This document shows, one piece after another, positions 17,216 to 26,439 of a DNA stretch of 64,000 bases. The translations under genes and the position numbers were made by a program. Source of the stretch: Gracilimonas sp040117685. Its GTDB lineage: Bacteria > Bacteroidota > Rhodothermia > Balneolales > Balneolaceae. The notes under the pieces were generated by a model. That model ran no database searches and was not told the DNA's origin. It saw only the letters and a program-made list of their open reading frames with translations. The DNA lies in NCBI RefSeq assembly GCF_040117685.2, contig NZ_JBEDYP020000012.1, positions 310,001 through 374,000 on the forward strand, in the 5' to 3' direction. The number at the start of each line of letters is the position of its first letter. Position 1 is the stretch's first letter.

Positions 17216-18166
17216 ATGTCTTCGAAGGGTTTTTTCAGCGAGTACGATAAATCGATTAAGAATAGAATTGTTGAGGAAGGTTATGATCTTTATTTCAGTC
17301 GCCCCTGCGGGTACGTGCTTGCCAAATTTTTTCATAAGCTAAGATTTACGCCTACCAATATTTCTGTTTTGGGGATGCTGATTGGAGTAACCGGCGGGGT
17401 ATTACTGTATTGGCAGGATGTTTTGTGGTACACCTCCATTGCGTTTGTTTTGGTGACTTTTGCCGGATTGATGGATAGTGCTGACGGACAAGCTGCACGG
17501 TTGTATAACCAGCATTCAGAAATGGGGAGGTATTTTGATTTTTTCAATGATATGCTTGTTTTCATAAGTTGCTATGTTGCCGGGATGCATTTTTTTATGG
17601 ATCAATATACCTGGGCGGGTGTCTGGATAATAGGGTTAACCTCAGGGTTAGTGCACAGTATTAAATCCAACATATATGAATACTATAAAGGCGAGTTTCT
17701 TTACTTTTCTCTTTCTGATTCCAAGCAAAGGAATAAATCAGTTAAATATTATCAGGAGAATTTTGACAGAACCTCAACTTTGTCCCGCCGCCTCACCTAC
17801 CCTGTTCTTATCGATTATGTAAAAAGGCAGAAAAAGCTCAAATTTCGAAGCGACAAAGTCGATGAGATCTTTGATGAGGCAAGATCTAAATATCCTCAGG
17901 AGTTTAAAGAAATTTATGAGAAAAACTGTCGCAAAATGCTGGCATGCTGGGCCTGGGTGTGTGGTTCTAATGTAATGCGAAATGGAATTTTGGTTTCCAG
18001 TTTGTTTGGGCGTATCGACATCTACCTAATTGCGAATATCGCCTCTTACGGGCTTTATCTTTTAGTTGGTAAGAAGCAAAACCAGGTAGATCAGCGCATC
18101 TTAAAAGAGATTGAAGATTGGGAACTTACTTCTTTAGAACATACGTCTGCAGAAGTAGTGCAGTAA
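17216..18166 (+). CDS. CDP-alcohol phosphatidyltransferase family protein
   Basis: 316 residues. The diagnostic D-x2-DG-x2-AR-x8-G-x3-D-x3-D motif is perfect at residues 87-112 (begins DSADGQAAR). Several membrane helices surround it; a large soluble loop at about 150-220 is unusual for the smallest members. The family condenses a CMP-activated group with an alcohol: with CMP-AEP and diacylglycerol the product would be a phosphonolipid. The position between an HKD lipid enzyme and the AEP operon supports a lipid role. Overlaps the MMPL gene tail to tail by 41 bp. Confidence 0.88.
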   Translation: MSSKGFFSEYDKSIKNRIVEEGYDLYFSRPCGYVLAKFFHKLRFTPTNISVLGMLIGVTGGVLLYWQDVLWYTSIAFVLVTFAGLMDSADGQAARLYNQHSEMGRYFDFFNDMLVFISCYVAGMHFFMDQYTWAGVWIIGLTSGLVHSIKSNIYEYYKGEFLYFSLSDSKQRNKSVKYYQENFDRTSTLSRRLTYPVLIDYVKRQKKLKFRSDKVDEIFDEARSKYPQEFKEIYEKNCRKMLACWAWVCGSNVMRNGILVSSLFGRIDIYLIANIASYGLYLLVGKKQNQVDQRILKEIEDWELTSLEHTSAEVVQ

Positions 18167-20537
18167 AATAGGTGGCCAGTAACGTTGTGGTAATCCCCGC
18201 TATGGCAAGTATGCCTACTGATTCCATTCCGGGATGATCTATAAACATGAGCCCTATAAAACCTAAGATGGTCGTCACTGAGCAGGCTGCTAATACAGGA
18301 AACCGCTCCGATAGAAAATAGGGCAAGAACCCTGAGTTATTTCTGATCCACGAGTCGACCATGTGAATTCCATTGTCGGCCCCAACCCCGATAATAATGG
18401 GAAATACAATGACATTATACAGGTTGATGTCGAAAGGGAATATTGAGCGCATGGTCAGCAGCATCCCAATGGTCATCAGCAATGGTGCTGCAGCCATCAG
18501 GGTGGGTAAAACCGATCGGTAATAGATCAGGAGAATGCCAAAAATGGTAAGAAGAGGTGCAACAAAGAGAAAAGCAGATTCCCGAATCAACAGTTCTAAA
18601 ATACTGGATGCAATGATATAAGTACTTGCCGCATAAAATGTTTCTCCGGAATCGATGCTTATGGAACCGGAGCTTTTTCTAAACTGTATGGATGTTTGCC
18701 CGTTTGATAAACTCATGGCAGGGTAGATGATTACAAGGGGTGCCATGCTTCCATCTTTAAAGAAGAACCGATTTTTAATATAATTGGGAAGGGTTTCAAC
18801 GGTGGGCGGAACCGTATTTTCAACAATATTGATGACTTCCTGTTCTTCCGAATCCAGGTTTACCAGAAACTCCTCATTTTTATTTATCAGTTCCCGAATA
18901 GCCTCAACCTTGCCGGATTTAAAATCCAGTTCTGTCTTATTCGTGGGATAGCGGGTAGAGAAAGATTCAACGCGCTCAATGTCTTTATACTCGGTTCCAA
19001 TGCCATCCTTAATTTCATGGAATAAAGCTTTGGATTGCTGAATGTTATCGGTGATGAAGTAAGACGGGTCGTGGTAACTACCACTTTCTTCAGTTTCTGA
19101 ATTAAACGCATCGAAAGCAGAAGGGCCGGAATCGGGTTCAAGGTCAGAAAAATTAAAGTTGAAGCTTAGGGATTGAGCTCCGAAAAAGGCTCCAATAGCA
19201 ATCACAGTGAAGACTAAAGGAAGCACAAAAGATCGTGTGCGCCGGCTGAATTGGGGTAACGACCTGTCCAATAAGCTGACCGAGTCTGGTTCTTCGGAAG
19301 TTTTTTTAGAAACTGAAGGAGAAAACAGTAAAAACAGATAGGTGGAAAAGAGGTTTACCAAAATATTGATAAAGAAAATGATGCCGAATTGGATGAATCC
19401 ATTGAACTCTGCAAAAATCAGGCTCATAATCGCGAGTCCGGTTGTCAGGCAGCTTAAAAGAATGGGGCGGGTAGAAAAGAAGTAGGACGATACTAACCGG
19501 CGAATGGAGGTAAGGCTTGGTGGATGCTGCTTATTTGCTGAGTACAGGTGCAGAATATAGTCCAGGTTAATGCCGAACAAAATGCTGAAGATAATTCCGG
19601 TAAATACATTGATTTCATTAAACAAAAGTGAAGACAGCCCAATGGAAATGATAAACCCTGAAAATAACACGAAGAACATTAACCCTAAATCGGCAAGGAT
19701 GTATCGGGCCTTATATCCTGATCTCCGGTTGATGAGGATCATATAAGCCACAAGAAAGCCGACAAGGCTGAGTATTCCGATTACCAGTGCTTTGGTAATA
19801 GAGGCCTGAACGTCATTAATTTTGTGATAGTGGTCGACGTAAGAGCCGCCCCAAAATAATTCCAGACCCGAATAATTTTGCTCAATTTCAGCCTTTTTTT
19901 GTAGCAACAGCTGGTATGTTTGCTCTACATTGGTATAATCACTTTTCGGAAAGTCCGGCAAAAATAACATGCTGATTACCGAACTGTCTGCATTGATTTT
20001 ATAGCGACGGGTATTTGCTATTTCTTCGAGCAGCACAGAAGACAGGACCCCTAATCCTAATTCAGGTTCCGAATCTTCTGCACTTTCATCAAAGTTTACG
20101 TACAGAGGGTTGGCTTCCAGTTTCTTCTGGGTAATGTATTCATCTACTTCTTCATAAAGCTGGTCAAGCTCATCTTCCGTCATCAGGAACAACGCAGATT
20201 CGCGGATATCATACAAATCATTCTCTAACTCAGCTCCCCGGAAAATAGGTTTGTCATTTGCTTCAAGCTTCAGAAGTGCATCCCGAATAGCGTGCGCTGG
20301 TTCAATAACCGGTTCGTCGTCCGTAGAACGAATCATGAGCGAAAATCCTCCTTCCGTTGAATTGAGCTGTTCAAGCTTTTCATATGTGGAAAGGTGATTG
20401 TTGTTATCGGGAAGCAAGGCAATCAGTTCACCGTTAAACTGAAGGTTTAAAGCTCTATAGGACAGAAAGCCAAAGGATATGAGGTAACCGATTACAAGGG
20501 CAAGCAGTATGTTTCGTGTATTTCCAGAACTCATCAT
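18126..20537 (-). CDS. MMPL/RND-superfamily exporter
   Basis: 803 residues with the two-fold RND layout: a helix near 10-30, a periplasmic domain (about 40-260), a bundle of about five helices (265-420), a second periplasmic domain (450-620) and a second bundle (625-800). The sterol-sensing-like motif FSILFGINLDYILHL and the proton-relay-like GVGADNGIHMVDSW in the two bundles are typical of MMPL/HpnN-like exporters of lipids. It overlaps the end of phnW by ATGA (20534-20537), suggesting translational coupling, so export of a phosphonate-bearing lipid or its precursor is a reasonable inference. Confidence 0.85.
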   Translation of the reverse strand: MMSSGNTRNILLALVIGYLISFGFLSYRALNLQFNGELIALLPDNNNHLSTYEKLEQLNSTEGGFSLMIRSTDDEPVIEPAHAIRDALLKLEANDKPIFRGAELENDLYDIRESALFLMTEDELDQLYEEVDEYITQKKLEANPLYVNFDESAEDSEPELGLGVLSSVLLEEIANTRRYKINADSSVISMLFLPDFPKSDYTNVEQTYQLLLQKKAEIEQNYSGLELFWGGSYVDHYHKINDVQASITKALVIGILSLVGFLVAYMILINRRSGYKARYILADLGLMFFVLFSGFIISIGLSSLLFNEINVFTGIIFSILFGINLDYILHLYSANKQHPPSLTSIRRLVSSYFFSTRPILLSCLTTGLAIMSLIFAEFNGFIQFGIIFFINILVNLFSTYLFLLFSPSVSKKTSEEPDSVSLLDRSLPQFSRRTRSFVLPLVFTVIAIGAFFGAQSLSFNFNFSDLEPDSGPSAFDAFNSETEESGSYHDPSYFITDNIQQSKALFHEIKDGIGTEYKDIERVESFSTRYPTNKTELDFKSGKVEAIRELINKNEEFLVNLDSEEQEVINIVENTVPPTVETLPNYIKNRFFFKDGSMAPLVIIYPAMSLSNGQTSIQFRKSSGSISIDSGETFYAASTYIIASSILELLIRESAFLFVAPLLTIFGILLIYYRSVLPTLMAAAPLLMTIGMLLTMRSIFPFDINLYNVIVFPIIIGVGADNGIHMVDSWIRNNSGFLPYFLSERFPVLAACSVTTILGFIGLMFIDHPGMESVGILAIAGITTTLLATYFTALLLQTYVLKK

Positions 20538-21622
20538 CTATTCAGGTATGATCGAATCTCGGCAATTACATACTGAAGGTCTTTTTCGTATAAATCGCCG
20601 ATAACCGCCATTCGAAAAGTATCTGTTTCCGGAATTACCCCCGGGTAAACGGTGATGTTTTTTTCATACAAAGCATCATGAAAATGATCAAAGCCCTTTG
20701 TTAAAATTCCGGTGCGCTTTATGGCAACCAGGATTTTGGATTGCTGTTCGTCGGGAAGGTAAAATTCAAACCCAAGCTCTTTTAACCCATCGTATAGAAT
20801 GTGCCAGTTTTGTTGATAACGCTGATATCTTTTTTCCGGGGTTTCTTTTAGCGTTTCTTTAATGGCTTGTTTGAAAGCATAACAAACCTGTACCGGAGGG
20901 GTGAAACGTAACTGATTTTTTTCCTTCAGATACTTCCATTGTTTGTACAAATCAAAATAGAAGTTGCCGGAGCTTTTCCCGAGAACGTCTATCTGCTCAT
21001 TATTGAATATCACAAACGATAGCCCGGCAATTCCATGAATACATTTATTGGAGGAAGCCGCGAGGTAATCAATGTTTAGTTTCTTCAGGTCAATCGGGTA
21101 AGCCCCATATGAACTCATGGCATCTACGATCAGGGTGATATCCAGTTCATCACAAAGCTCACAAATTTCTTCCAGCGGATTCATCATACCGGTAGAAGTT
21201 TCGTGGTGGATGACAGCCAGGTGGGTAAAGCCGCCTTCCATTAATCGCTCTCTGAGGGCGTTCACATCGGGGTAATCGCCAAACTCATGAATGGTTTCAT
21301 GAGGTAATTGATAAGACTCACAAATTTGCTTCATCCGGATGCCGTAGGCCCCATTAGTCACAATGAGTGCTTTTGTTGAGGCATTAAGAGCGGAAGTCAG
21401 AATGGATTCGACAGCCCCTGTTCCACTTGAAGCAAAAAGACAGGCTTCGTAATCATCCTGTCCTTTTCCGATTTCTAAAAGGCCATCCACAATCTCATTC
21501 ATGACCTGCCCGAATTCTCCTTCACGTGGACAAATATCATTCACTACCAGGGCTTCCTTCGTGCTTTGGGAGGTGGTTCCGGGGCCGGGATTCAATAAGA
21601 TTTTGCGTTCAAGTTCCTGCAT
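20534..21622 (-). CDS. phnW: 2-aminoethylphosphonate:pyruvate aminotransferase
   Basis: 362-residue class-V PLP enzyme. LLNPGPGTTS (9-18) is the entry motif, IVDAMSSYGA (about 165-174) supplies the cofactor aspartate, and SSNKCIHGI carries the Schiff-base lysine Lys193. In synthesis it converts phosphonoacetaldehyde to 2-aminoethylphosphonate; the same enzyme works in reverse in degradation. Because PEP mutase and phosphonopyruvate decarboxylase precede it in one operon, the biosynthetic direction is strongly indicated. Three bp after aepY. Confidence 0.93.
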   Translation of the reverse strand: MQELERKILLNPGPGTTSQSTKEALVVNDICPREGEFGQVMNEIVDGLLEIGKGQDDYEACLFASSGTGAVESILTSALNASTKALIVTNGAYGIRMKQICESYQLPHETIHEFGDYPDVNALRERLMEGGFTHLAVIHHETSTGMMNPLEEICELCDELDITLIVDAMSSYGAYPIDLKKLNIDYLAASSNKCIHGIAGLSFVIFNNEQIDVLGKSSGNFYFDLYKQWKYLKEKNQLRFTPPVQVCYAFKQAIKETLKETPEKRYQRYQQNWHILYDGLKELGFEFYLPDEQQSKILVAIKRTGILTKGFDHFHDALYEKNITVYPGVIPETDTFRMAVIGDLYEKDLQYVIAEIRSYLNR

Positions 21623-21625
21623 GGG

Positions 21626-22750
21626 TCAATCCTCGGTAAGAAATTGCATGAAATTTTTCTTGTTCTCTGTAGGGGAAAGGGTGGGGCGGCCTAAGTCAGC
21701 CCGGGCTCCGGTCTTAGTCATTATCTCTAACAAAACCGGCCCTTCGGCATTCAGAAATTTATCGAATGTGCTATCTAACGACGATAGGTCACGTACCCGA
21801 AACGTTTTTTTGTATCGGCATCCTTCAGCGATCTTCCCGAAATCGATATGGAAGCCGGCTGTGGGCTGCCCTCCGACAGACTCATGGGCACCATTATTAA
21901 TCAGAATATGATAAAAGTTCGAAGGTTGTTGCTCTCCGATAATAGCCAGCGCTCCCATATGCATAATCATAGCTCCGTCACCATCAATACAAAATACCCT
22001 CCGCTTCTTCTTCTGCAAAGCAATCCCTAATGCTATCTGCGATGTATGTCCCATACTGCCTACCGTCAGGAAGTCGCGATGGTGACCAAGGCCGTGTTTC
22101 TCCCTCAGCTCAAAAAGCTCCCGCGACGTTTTTCCGGTTGTGGATACCACGATATCCTTTTCTCCAAACTTCTTAACAAGTTGATCAAGAACTTCCTCAC
22201 GTTTTAAAGAGTAAGAGTTGTTTTCTGAATCCCCCTGAAATGGATGTTCCTCAAAAGTATTGGGAGGAACCAAAAGCACATAGGGAGAAGAGTTTTTCTT
22301 TATGGTATCAAAGGCTACACCCAGCTGACTCTTTACCTGTTGTTCATCGCTGCTTAAAATAGTGTAGGGTATGTCCAGAGCTTTTAACTGTTCTTCCTGC
22401 GTTTTTCCGGGCTTGATGTGTTGGGGTTCGTCATCGGTTCCCGGCTGACCTCTCCAGCCCACCATAATCAAAACAGGAATGGAATAAACCTCCTCATCGG
22501 TTAAGGAGGTAAGTGGGTTAACGATATTTCCAAAGCCTGAATTCTGGAGGTAAATCAACGGTACGTTTCCCGTTGCAAGATGATAGCCGGAGGCAATGGC
22601 CAATGCTCCGCCTTCGTTGGCCGCAATCAGGGTGTTTCCCTTATCAAAGGCATAGGACCCAAAATGCTTTAACAGAGAATCAGGAACCCCGAGCATAAAC
22701 TCGATGCCTTGTTTTTCCAGCTGATCATATAAAAAAGCAGGTTTTAGCAT
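21626..22750 (-). CDS. aepY: Phosphonopyruvate decarboxylase
   Basis: 374-residue thiamine-diphosphate enzyme giving phosphonoacetaldehyde from phosphonopyruvate, the step that makes phosphonate synthesis irreversible. The catalytic glutamate is in AANEGGALAIA (Glu46); the ThDP/Mg motif is IDGDGAMIM ... LINNGAHESVGGQPT (about 256-296), the latter being characteristic of this family. It starts 8 bp after aepX. Length equals that of the Bacteroides enzyme. Confidence 0.93.
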   Translation of the reverse strand: MLKPAFLYDQLEKQGIEFMLGVPDSLLKHFGSYAFDKGNTLIAANEGGALAIASGYHLATGNVPLIYLQNSGFGNIVNPLTSLTDEEVYSIPVLIMVGWRGQPGTDDEPQHIKPGKTQEEQLKALDIPYTILSSDEQQVKSQLGVAFDTIKKNSSPYVLLVPPNTFEEHPFQGDSENNSYSLKREEVLDQLVKKFGEKDIVVSTTGKTSRELFELREKHGLGHHRDFLTVGSMGHTSQIALGIALQKKKRRVFCIDGDGAMIMHMGALAIIGEQQPSNFYHILINNGAHESVGGQPTAGFHIDFGKIAEGCRYKKTFRVRDLSSLDSTFDKFLNAEGPVLLEIMTKTGARADLGRPTLSPTENKKNFMQFLTED

Positions 22751-22758
22751 AAGTTGGG

Positions 22759-24051
22759 TCAGTTTGGAAGGATGTCCAGGATGTCTTTAATAGACATACA
22801 GTATTCATCGGCTTCCAGCGAGCGTTTATGAGTTAGAATAGATTCGGCCGTTCTTTTCATCGCCGGAAAGGCGCTGCGTAAAAGATGATTGGCGTAAATC
22901 ACAACGTTAAAACCTGCATCAATCAGCTCCTGCTCGGTAAACTGGTTGTATGAAGAGGGAACCGAGATGGCCGGAACCTTATAGTCAAATTTCTGATACT
23001 CTTTCATGAACTCGAAGATCTCTTTTCCGTCTTTCTTCCGGCTGTGAATCATGATTCCATCCGTGCCGGCTTCAATATAGGCTTTGGCGCGTTTCAGGGC
23101 TTCATCCATACCTGCATTGGCTATCAGGCTCTCTATGCGTGAAATGATCATGAAGTCAGAAGTAACCTGGGCTTTTTTGGCGTTTGAAATCTTTTCGCAG
23201 AACACATCAATATCTTCCAGTTCCTGCTTAACTTCTGTTCCGAAAAGGGAGTTTCTTTTCAGGCCGGATTTATCCTCAATAATCACAGCAGAAACACCCA
23301 ACCGTTCCATATTCTTTACCATCAGCTCGAAATGCTCAATGGGTCCGCCGGTGTCCCCGTCCAGAATAATGGGCTTGGTGGTTACATCAAGAATATCGTT
23401 TATGGTTTGAATCCGTGAGGTACGGTCAACGTATTCGGTGTCGGGTTTCCCTTTGGCGGTAGAGTCGGTGAGGCTGCTTACCCAGATGGCATCAAACTCC
23501 CTGAGTTCTCCTTCTGCTTCAACGTTGGTTTCTTCAACAATCAGGCTGGAAATGCCATTATGCGCTTCCATCACCCGTACAATAGGTTTTGCTGAGAGAA
23601 GACGGCGCAGCATCTTTCGCCGGATATCAGGCGTAGTGCCAATTTCACGCAATGCTTCCCTCAACCCTGAAGAGGAAATTCCATCGGTATAATCGGGTTC
23701 TATCAGCTTACCTCCCCATTCGTCCAATATCTTTATCACCTTTTGGCGGACGTGTTTTTGAGGGCCTACTTTCCAATCTGTGCCATGAACAACGTAGTCG
23801 GGTTTAAGCTTCCGCAGGTTTTCTTCATAATCCAGTGTTTTCTGGAGGATCACTTTATTTACTCCCTTTATGTTCTCCAGGATACGCTTGCGTTCTTCAT
23901 ATTCCAGAAAAGGTATTCGGCTGAATTTTGTTACCGCTTCATCCGACAGTAAGCCAACGGTTACTTCCCCCAACTCCCTTGCTTTCTCAATAATATTTAT
24001 GTGGCCATGATGGATAATATCGGTACCCATCCCTACATATACTTGCTTCAT
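22759..24051 (-). CDS. aepX: Phosphoenolpyruvate mutase with N-terminal cytidylyltransferase domain
   Basis: 430 residues in two domains. Residues 1-140 are a cytidylyltransferase-like domain (GMGTDIIHHGHINII, HxGH at 14-17 region; ISSSGL at 125-130). Residues 150-430 are PEP mutase, converting PEP to phosphonopyruvate: DGDTGG (231-236) binds metal and EDKSGLKRNS (259-268) is the mutase signature that separates the enzyme from isocitrate lyase-like relatives. It is the first gene of the minus-strand operon aepX-aepY-phnW-MMPL. The extra domain could activate AEP or another group; this is not settled by sequence. Confidence 0.93.
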   Translation of the reverse strand: MKQVYVGMGTDIIHHGHINIIEKARELGEVTVGLLSDEAVTKFSRIPFLEYEERKRILENIKGVNKVILQKTLDYEENLRKLKPDYVVHGTDWKVGPQKHVRQKVIKILDEWGGKLIEPDYTDGISSSGLREALREIGTTPDIRRKMLRRLLSAKPIVRVMEAHNGISSLIVEETNVEAEGELREFDAIWVSSLTDSTAKGKPDTEYVDRTSRIQTINDILDVTTKPIILDGDTGGPIEHFELMVKNMERLGVSAVIIEDKSGLKRNSLFGTEVKQELEDIDVFCEKISNAKKAQVTSDFMIISRIESLIANAGMDEALKRAKAYIEAGTDGIMIHSRKKDGKEIFEFMKEYQKFDYKVPAISVPSSYNQFTEQELIDAGFNVVIYANHLLRSAFPAMKRTAESILTHKRSLEADEYCMSIKDILDILPN

Positions 24052-24241
24052 GTACAGCTGTTTTGGTATTTAAAATTCGATGAAGCCAAAATAAGGCAAG
24101 AAAGAGTCAAATCGCAGTCTCAATTCGAATAATATCGGATAATTTAAGAGCTGAAATAACTACGGATTTTTATTGATTCGGGAATTACCCCATTTCTTTT
24201 ATTTTTAATGGATTAATTAACCGAATTCAAAACAGGGAGAC

Positions 24242-24988
24242 ATGCAGTCAGACTCAGGACAGCCATCGATTGAAGTATTTGATATCACCATTATGGAGCC
24301 GATGGTTACCTTCACCGATCTTTGGATTACTTCAGTTTGTGTGTATGCTTTTATCAAATTGATGAAACTGAATAAAAAAGGAAAGGTTCACCAATACATT
24401 CGCTGGTACTTCCTCATTATGGCGGTTGCTACTTTTTTAGGGGGAATTTTAGGGCATGCTTTTCAATATGCAGTGGGGCTATCATGGAAGCTACCGGGCT
24501 GGCTGATTAGCATGCTGGCAGTGATGGCTATAGAGCGGGCGTCTATTATGCACGCTCATCCTGTGATTAACGATAAATTCGGCAAGTTTCTTGAGGTTGC
24601 AAACATAGTGGAGTTGCTTACCTTCGCGGTCATTACGTTTACCACCTTAAACTTCTTTTTTATCCAGGTGCATTCGGCTTATGGGTTAGGGCTGGTGGTG
24701 CTACCGCTTCACTTTTTGGTGTATTGGAGAACCCGTAATGCAGGCAGCCGAATCTTCTTTCTCACCGTTATTTTTGCGACGCTGGCGGCATTCTTTTATA
24801 CCAGTGAAATAGGTATTCACAAATGGTTCAATCATTTGGATGTAGCGCACACCATAATGGCGATCAGTATGTACTGTTTCTACCGCGGGGCATTGAAACT
24901 GGAGATTCTGAAACCGGAGGATATAAAGGAAGAGAAGGGCACATTCTGGCAAACGGTCAAGGATGGCTTTCGGGGTGTTGAAGCCTGA
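24242..24988 (+). CDS. CREST-like seven-helix membrane protein of unknown function
   Basis: 248 residues, mostly membrane helices (about seven). Histidines and acidic residues recur at helix ends: GHAFQY (about 76-81), IMHAHP, and WFNHLDVAHTIMAISMYCFYRG (about 196-217). This pattern resembles the CREST superfamily (alkaline ceramidase, PAQR/hemolysin III) and a related uncharacterised DUF family. If enzymatic it would be a metal-dependent membrane hydrolase. It is divergent from aepX across 190 bp, so it may share a lipid context. I do not recognise a specific function. Confidence 0.5.
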   Translation: MQSDSGQPSIEVFDITIMEPMVTFTDLWITSVCVYAFIKLMKLNKKGKVHQYIRWYFLIMAVATFLGGILGHAFQYAVGLSWKLPGWLISMLAVMAIERASIMHAHPVINDKFGKFLEVANIVELLTFAVITFTTLNFFFIQVHSAYGLGLVVLPLHFLVYWRTRNAGSRIFFLTVIFATLAAFFYTSEIGIHKWFNHLDVAHTIMAISMYCFYRGALKLEILKPEDIKEEKGTFWQTVKDGFRGVEA

Positions 24989-25076
24989 GTAAAAATTTAT
25001 AACAGGCTTCCTGTGCTCTGGCTTATCTCCGGTTATTCTGTTTAATTGGGATATCCTTCAACCTATTGTTCAGATT

Positions 25077-26438
25077 ATGAAAAAATTACTGTCTATTCTC
25101 TGCCTGCCATTCTTTGTATTTGCTGTTTATTTTGATTCCGATCCTGCGGTTAATCCGGAGGTCCATCACGCTCCGTATGCTTTTACCAATGTGCATGTGA
25201 TTTCCATGGAATCGCAAGGAGTGTGGGAAAACTATACCGTTATTACCGAAGAAGACCGGATTGTGAAAGTTGGACCAGCCGATGAAATAAAAGTCCCTAG
25301 TGATGCCCATGTTATTGAATCTGAAGGAAAGTACCTGATGCCGGGCCTCGCTGAAATGCACGGACATGTACCTCCAACCGATCCCGGACCAACGGCTCCG
25401 TCTTATTTCAATGATGAATATGTGGAACACACGCTTTTCCTGTATGTGTCTGCAGGGATAACAACCGTTCGGGGGATGCTGGGCTATCCCAATCAGCTTA
25501 AGCTAAAAGACAAAGTAAATAATGGTGAGTTGATAGGCCCGAACCTGTATCTGGCCGGACCTAGTTTTAACGGCAATACGGTTTCATCCCCGGCTCAGGC
25601 CAAAGAAAGAGTAAAGCAGCAAAAAGAAGAAGGATGGGATTTGTTGAAGGTGCATCCGGGATTGACCCGAGCCGAATATAATGCCATGGCGGAAACAGCG
25701 AATGAAATCGGAATTCATTTTGGCGGACATGTACCTCAGGATGTAGGCATTGTTCATGCCATCGAAATGGGGCAGCTTACGATGGATCATATCGATGGAT
25801 ATGTAGCCTACCTGAATGCTTTTGAAGAACAGGAAAGGAATCAGAAAATGGCGGAGATCATCCAGAAAACAAAAGATGCCGGAGTATGGATTGTTCCGAC
25901 ACAAGCGCTGTGGGAAACTATCATCGGGGCGGCTGACTATGAAGCCATGAAGAAGTACGATGAGCTGAAATACATTCCTAAAGCAGTACGACAAAACTAT
26001 TTTAATTTTGCAGAAAATCCGGGAAGCAGCTATTCAACCGGAAACCCGGAGGCACAGGCTGAATTACGCAGAAAACTGCTGGAAGAATTGAGTAATGCAG
26101 GAGTTAAAATCCTGATGGGCACCGACGCGCCTCAACTATTCAGCGTGCCGGGTTTTTCCATCCATCGCGAGCTCCCGTTAATGCAGGAAGCCAATATGAC
26201 TAATTTTGAGATCATAGAAACCGGAACCAAAAATGTGGGAGAGTACTTTGCCGATTGGGATGATTTTGGAGTGGTGGCCGAAGGTCAGCGAGCCGATTTG
26301 ATTTTGCTTAATAATAATCCGCTGGATGACTTATCAGCTATTCAGGATCACTCCGGAGTCATGGTACTAGGTAAATGGTATTCACGTGAAATGATCGATA
26401 ATAAACTGGCAGAGATAGAGGAGTACTATGCACAATAG
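25077..26438 (+). CDS. Secreted amidohydrolase-family metal hydrolase
   Basis: 453 residues with a signal peptide (1-17). The beta-barrel metal ligands are recognisable: HGH in GLAEMHGHVPP (about 93-103), the bridging lysine in LLKVHPG, GGHVP, MDHIDGY, and GTDAPQ (aspartate). The C-terminal AFGxxADLILL-type segment GQRADLILLNNNPLDD is standard. Members hydrolyse cyclic amides, dipeptides or related bonds; substrate is unknown. The intergenic space before it (24989-25076) shows no strong promoter. Followed after 1 bp by a convergent gene. Confidence 0.85.
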   Translation: MKKLLSILCLPFFVFAVYFDSDPAVNPEVHHAPYAFTNVHVISMESQGVWENYTVITEEDRIVKVGPADEIKVPSDAHVIESEGKYLMPGLAEMHGHVPPTDPGPTAPSYFNDEYVEHTLFLYVSAGITTVRGMLGYPNQLKLKDKVNNGELIGPNLYLAGPSFNGNTVSSPAQAKERVKQQKEEGWDLLKVHPGLTRAEYNAMAETANEIGIHFGGHVPQDVGIVHAIEMGQLTMDHIDGYVAYLNAFEEQERNQKMAEIIQKTKDAGVWIVPTQALWETIIGAADYEAMKKYDELKYIPKAVRQNYFNFAENPGSSYSTGNPEAQAELRRKLLEELSNAGVKILMGTDAPQLFSVPGFSIHRELPLMQEANMTNFEIIETGTKNVGEYFADWDDFGVVAEGQRADLILLNNNPLDDLSAIQDHSGVMVLGKWYSREMIDNKLAEIEEYYAQ

Positions 26439-26439
26439 G

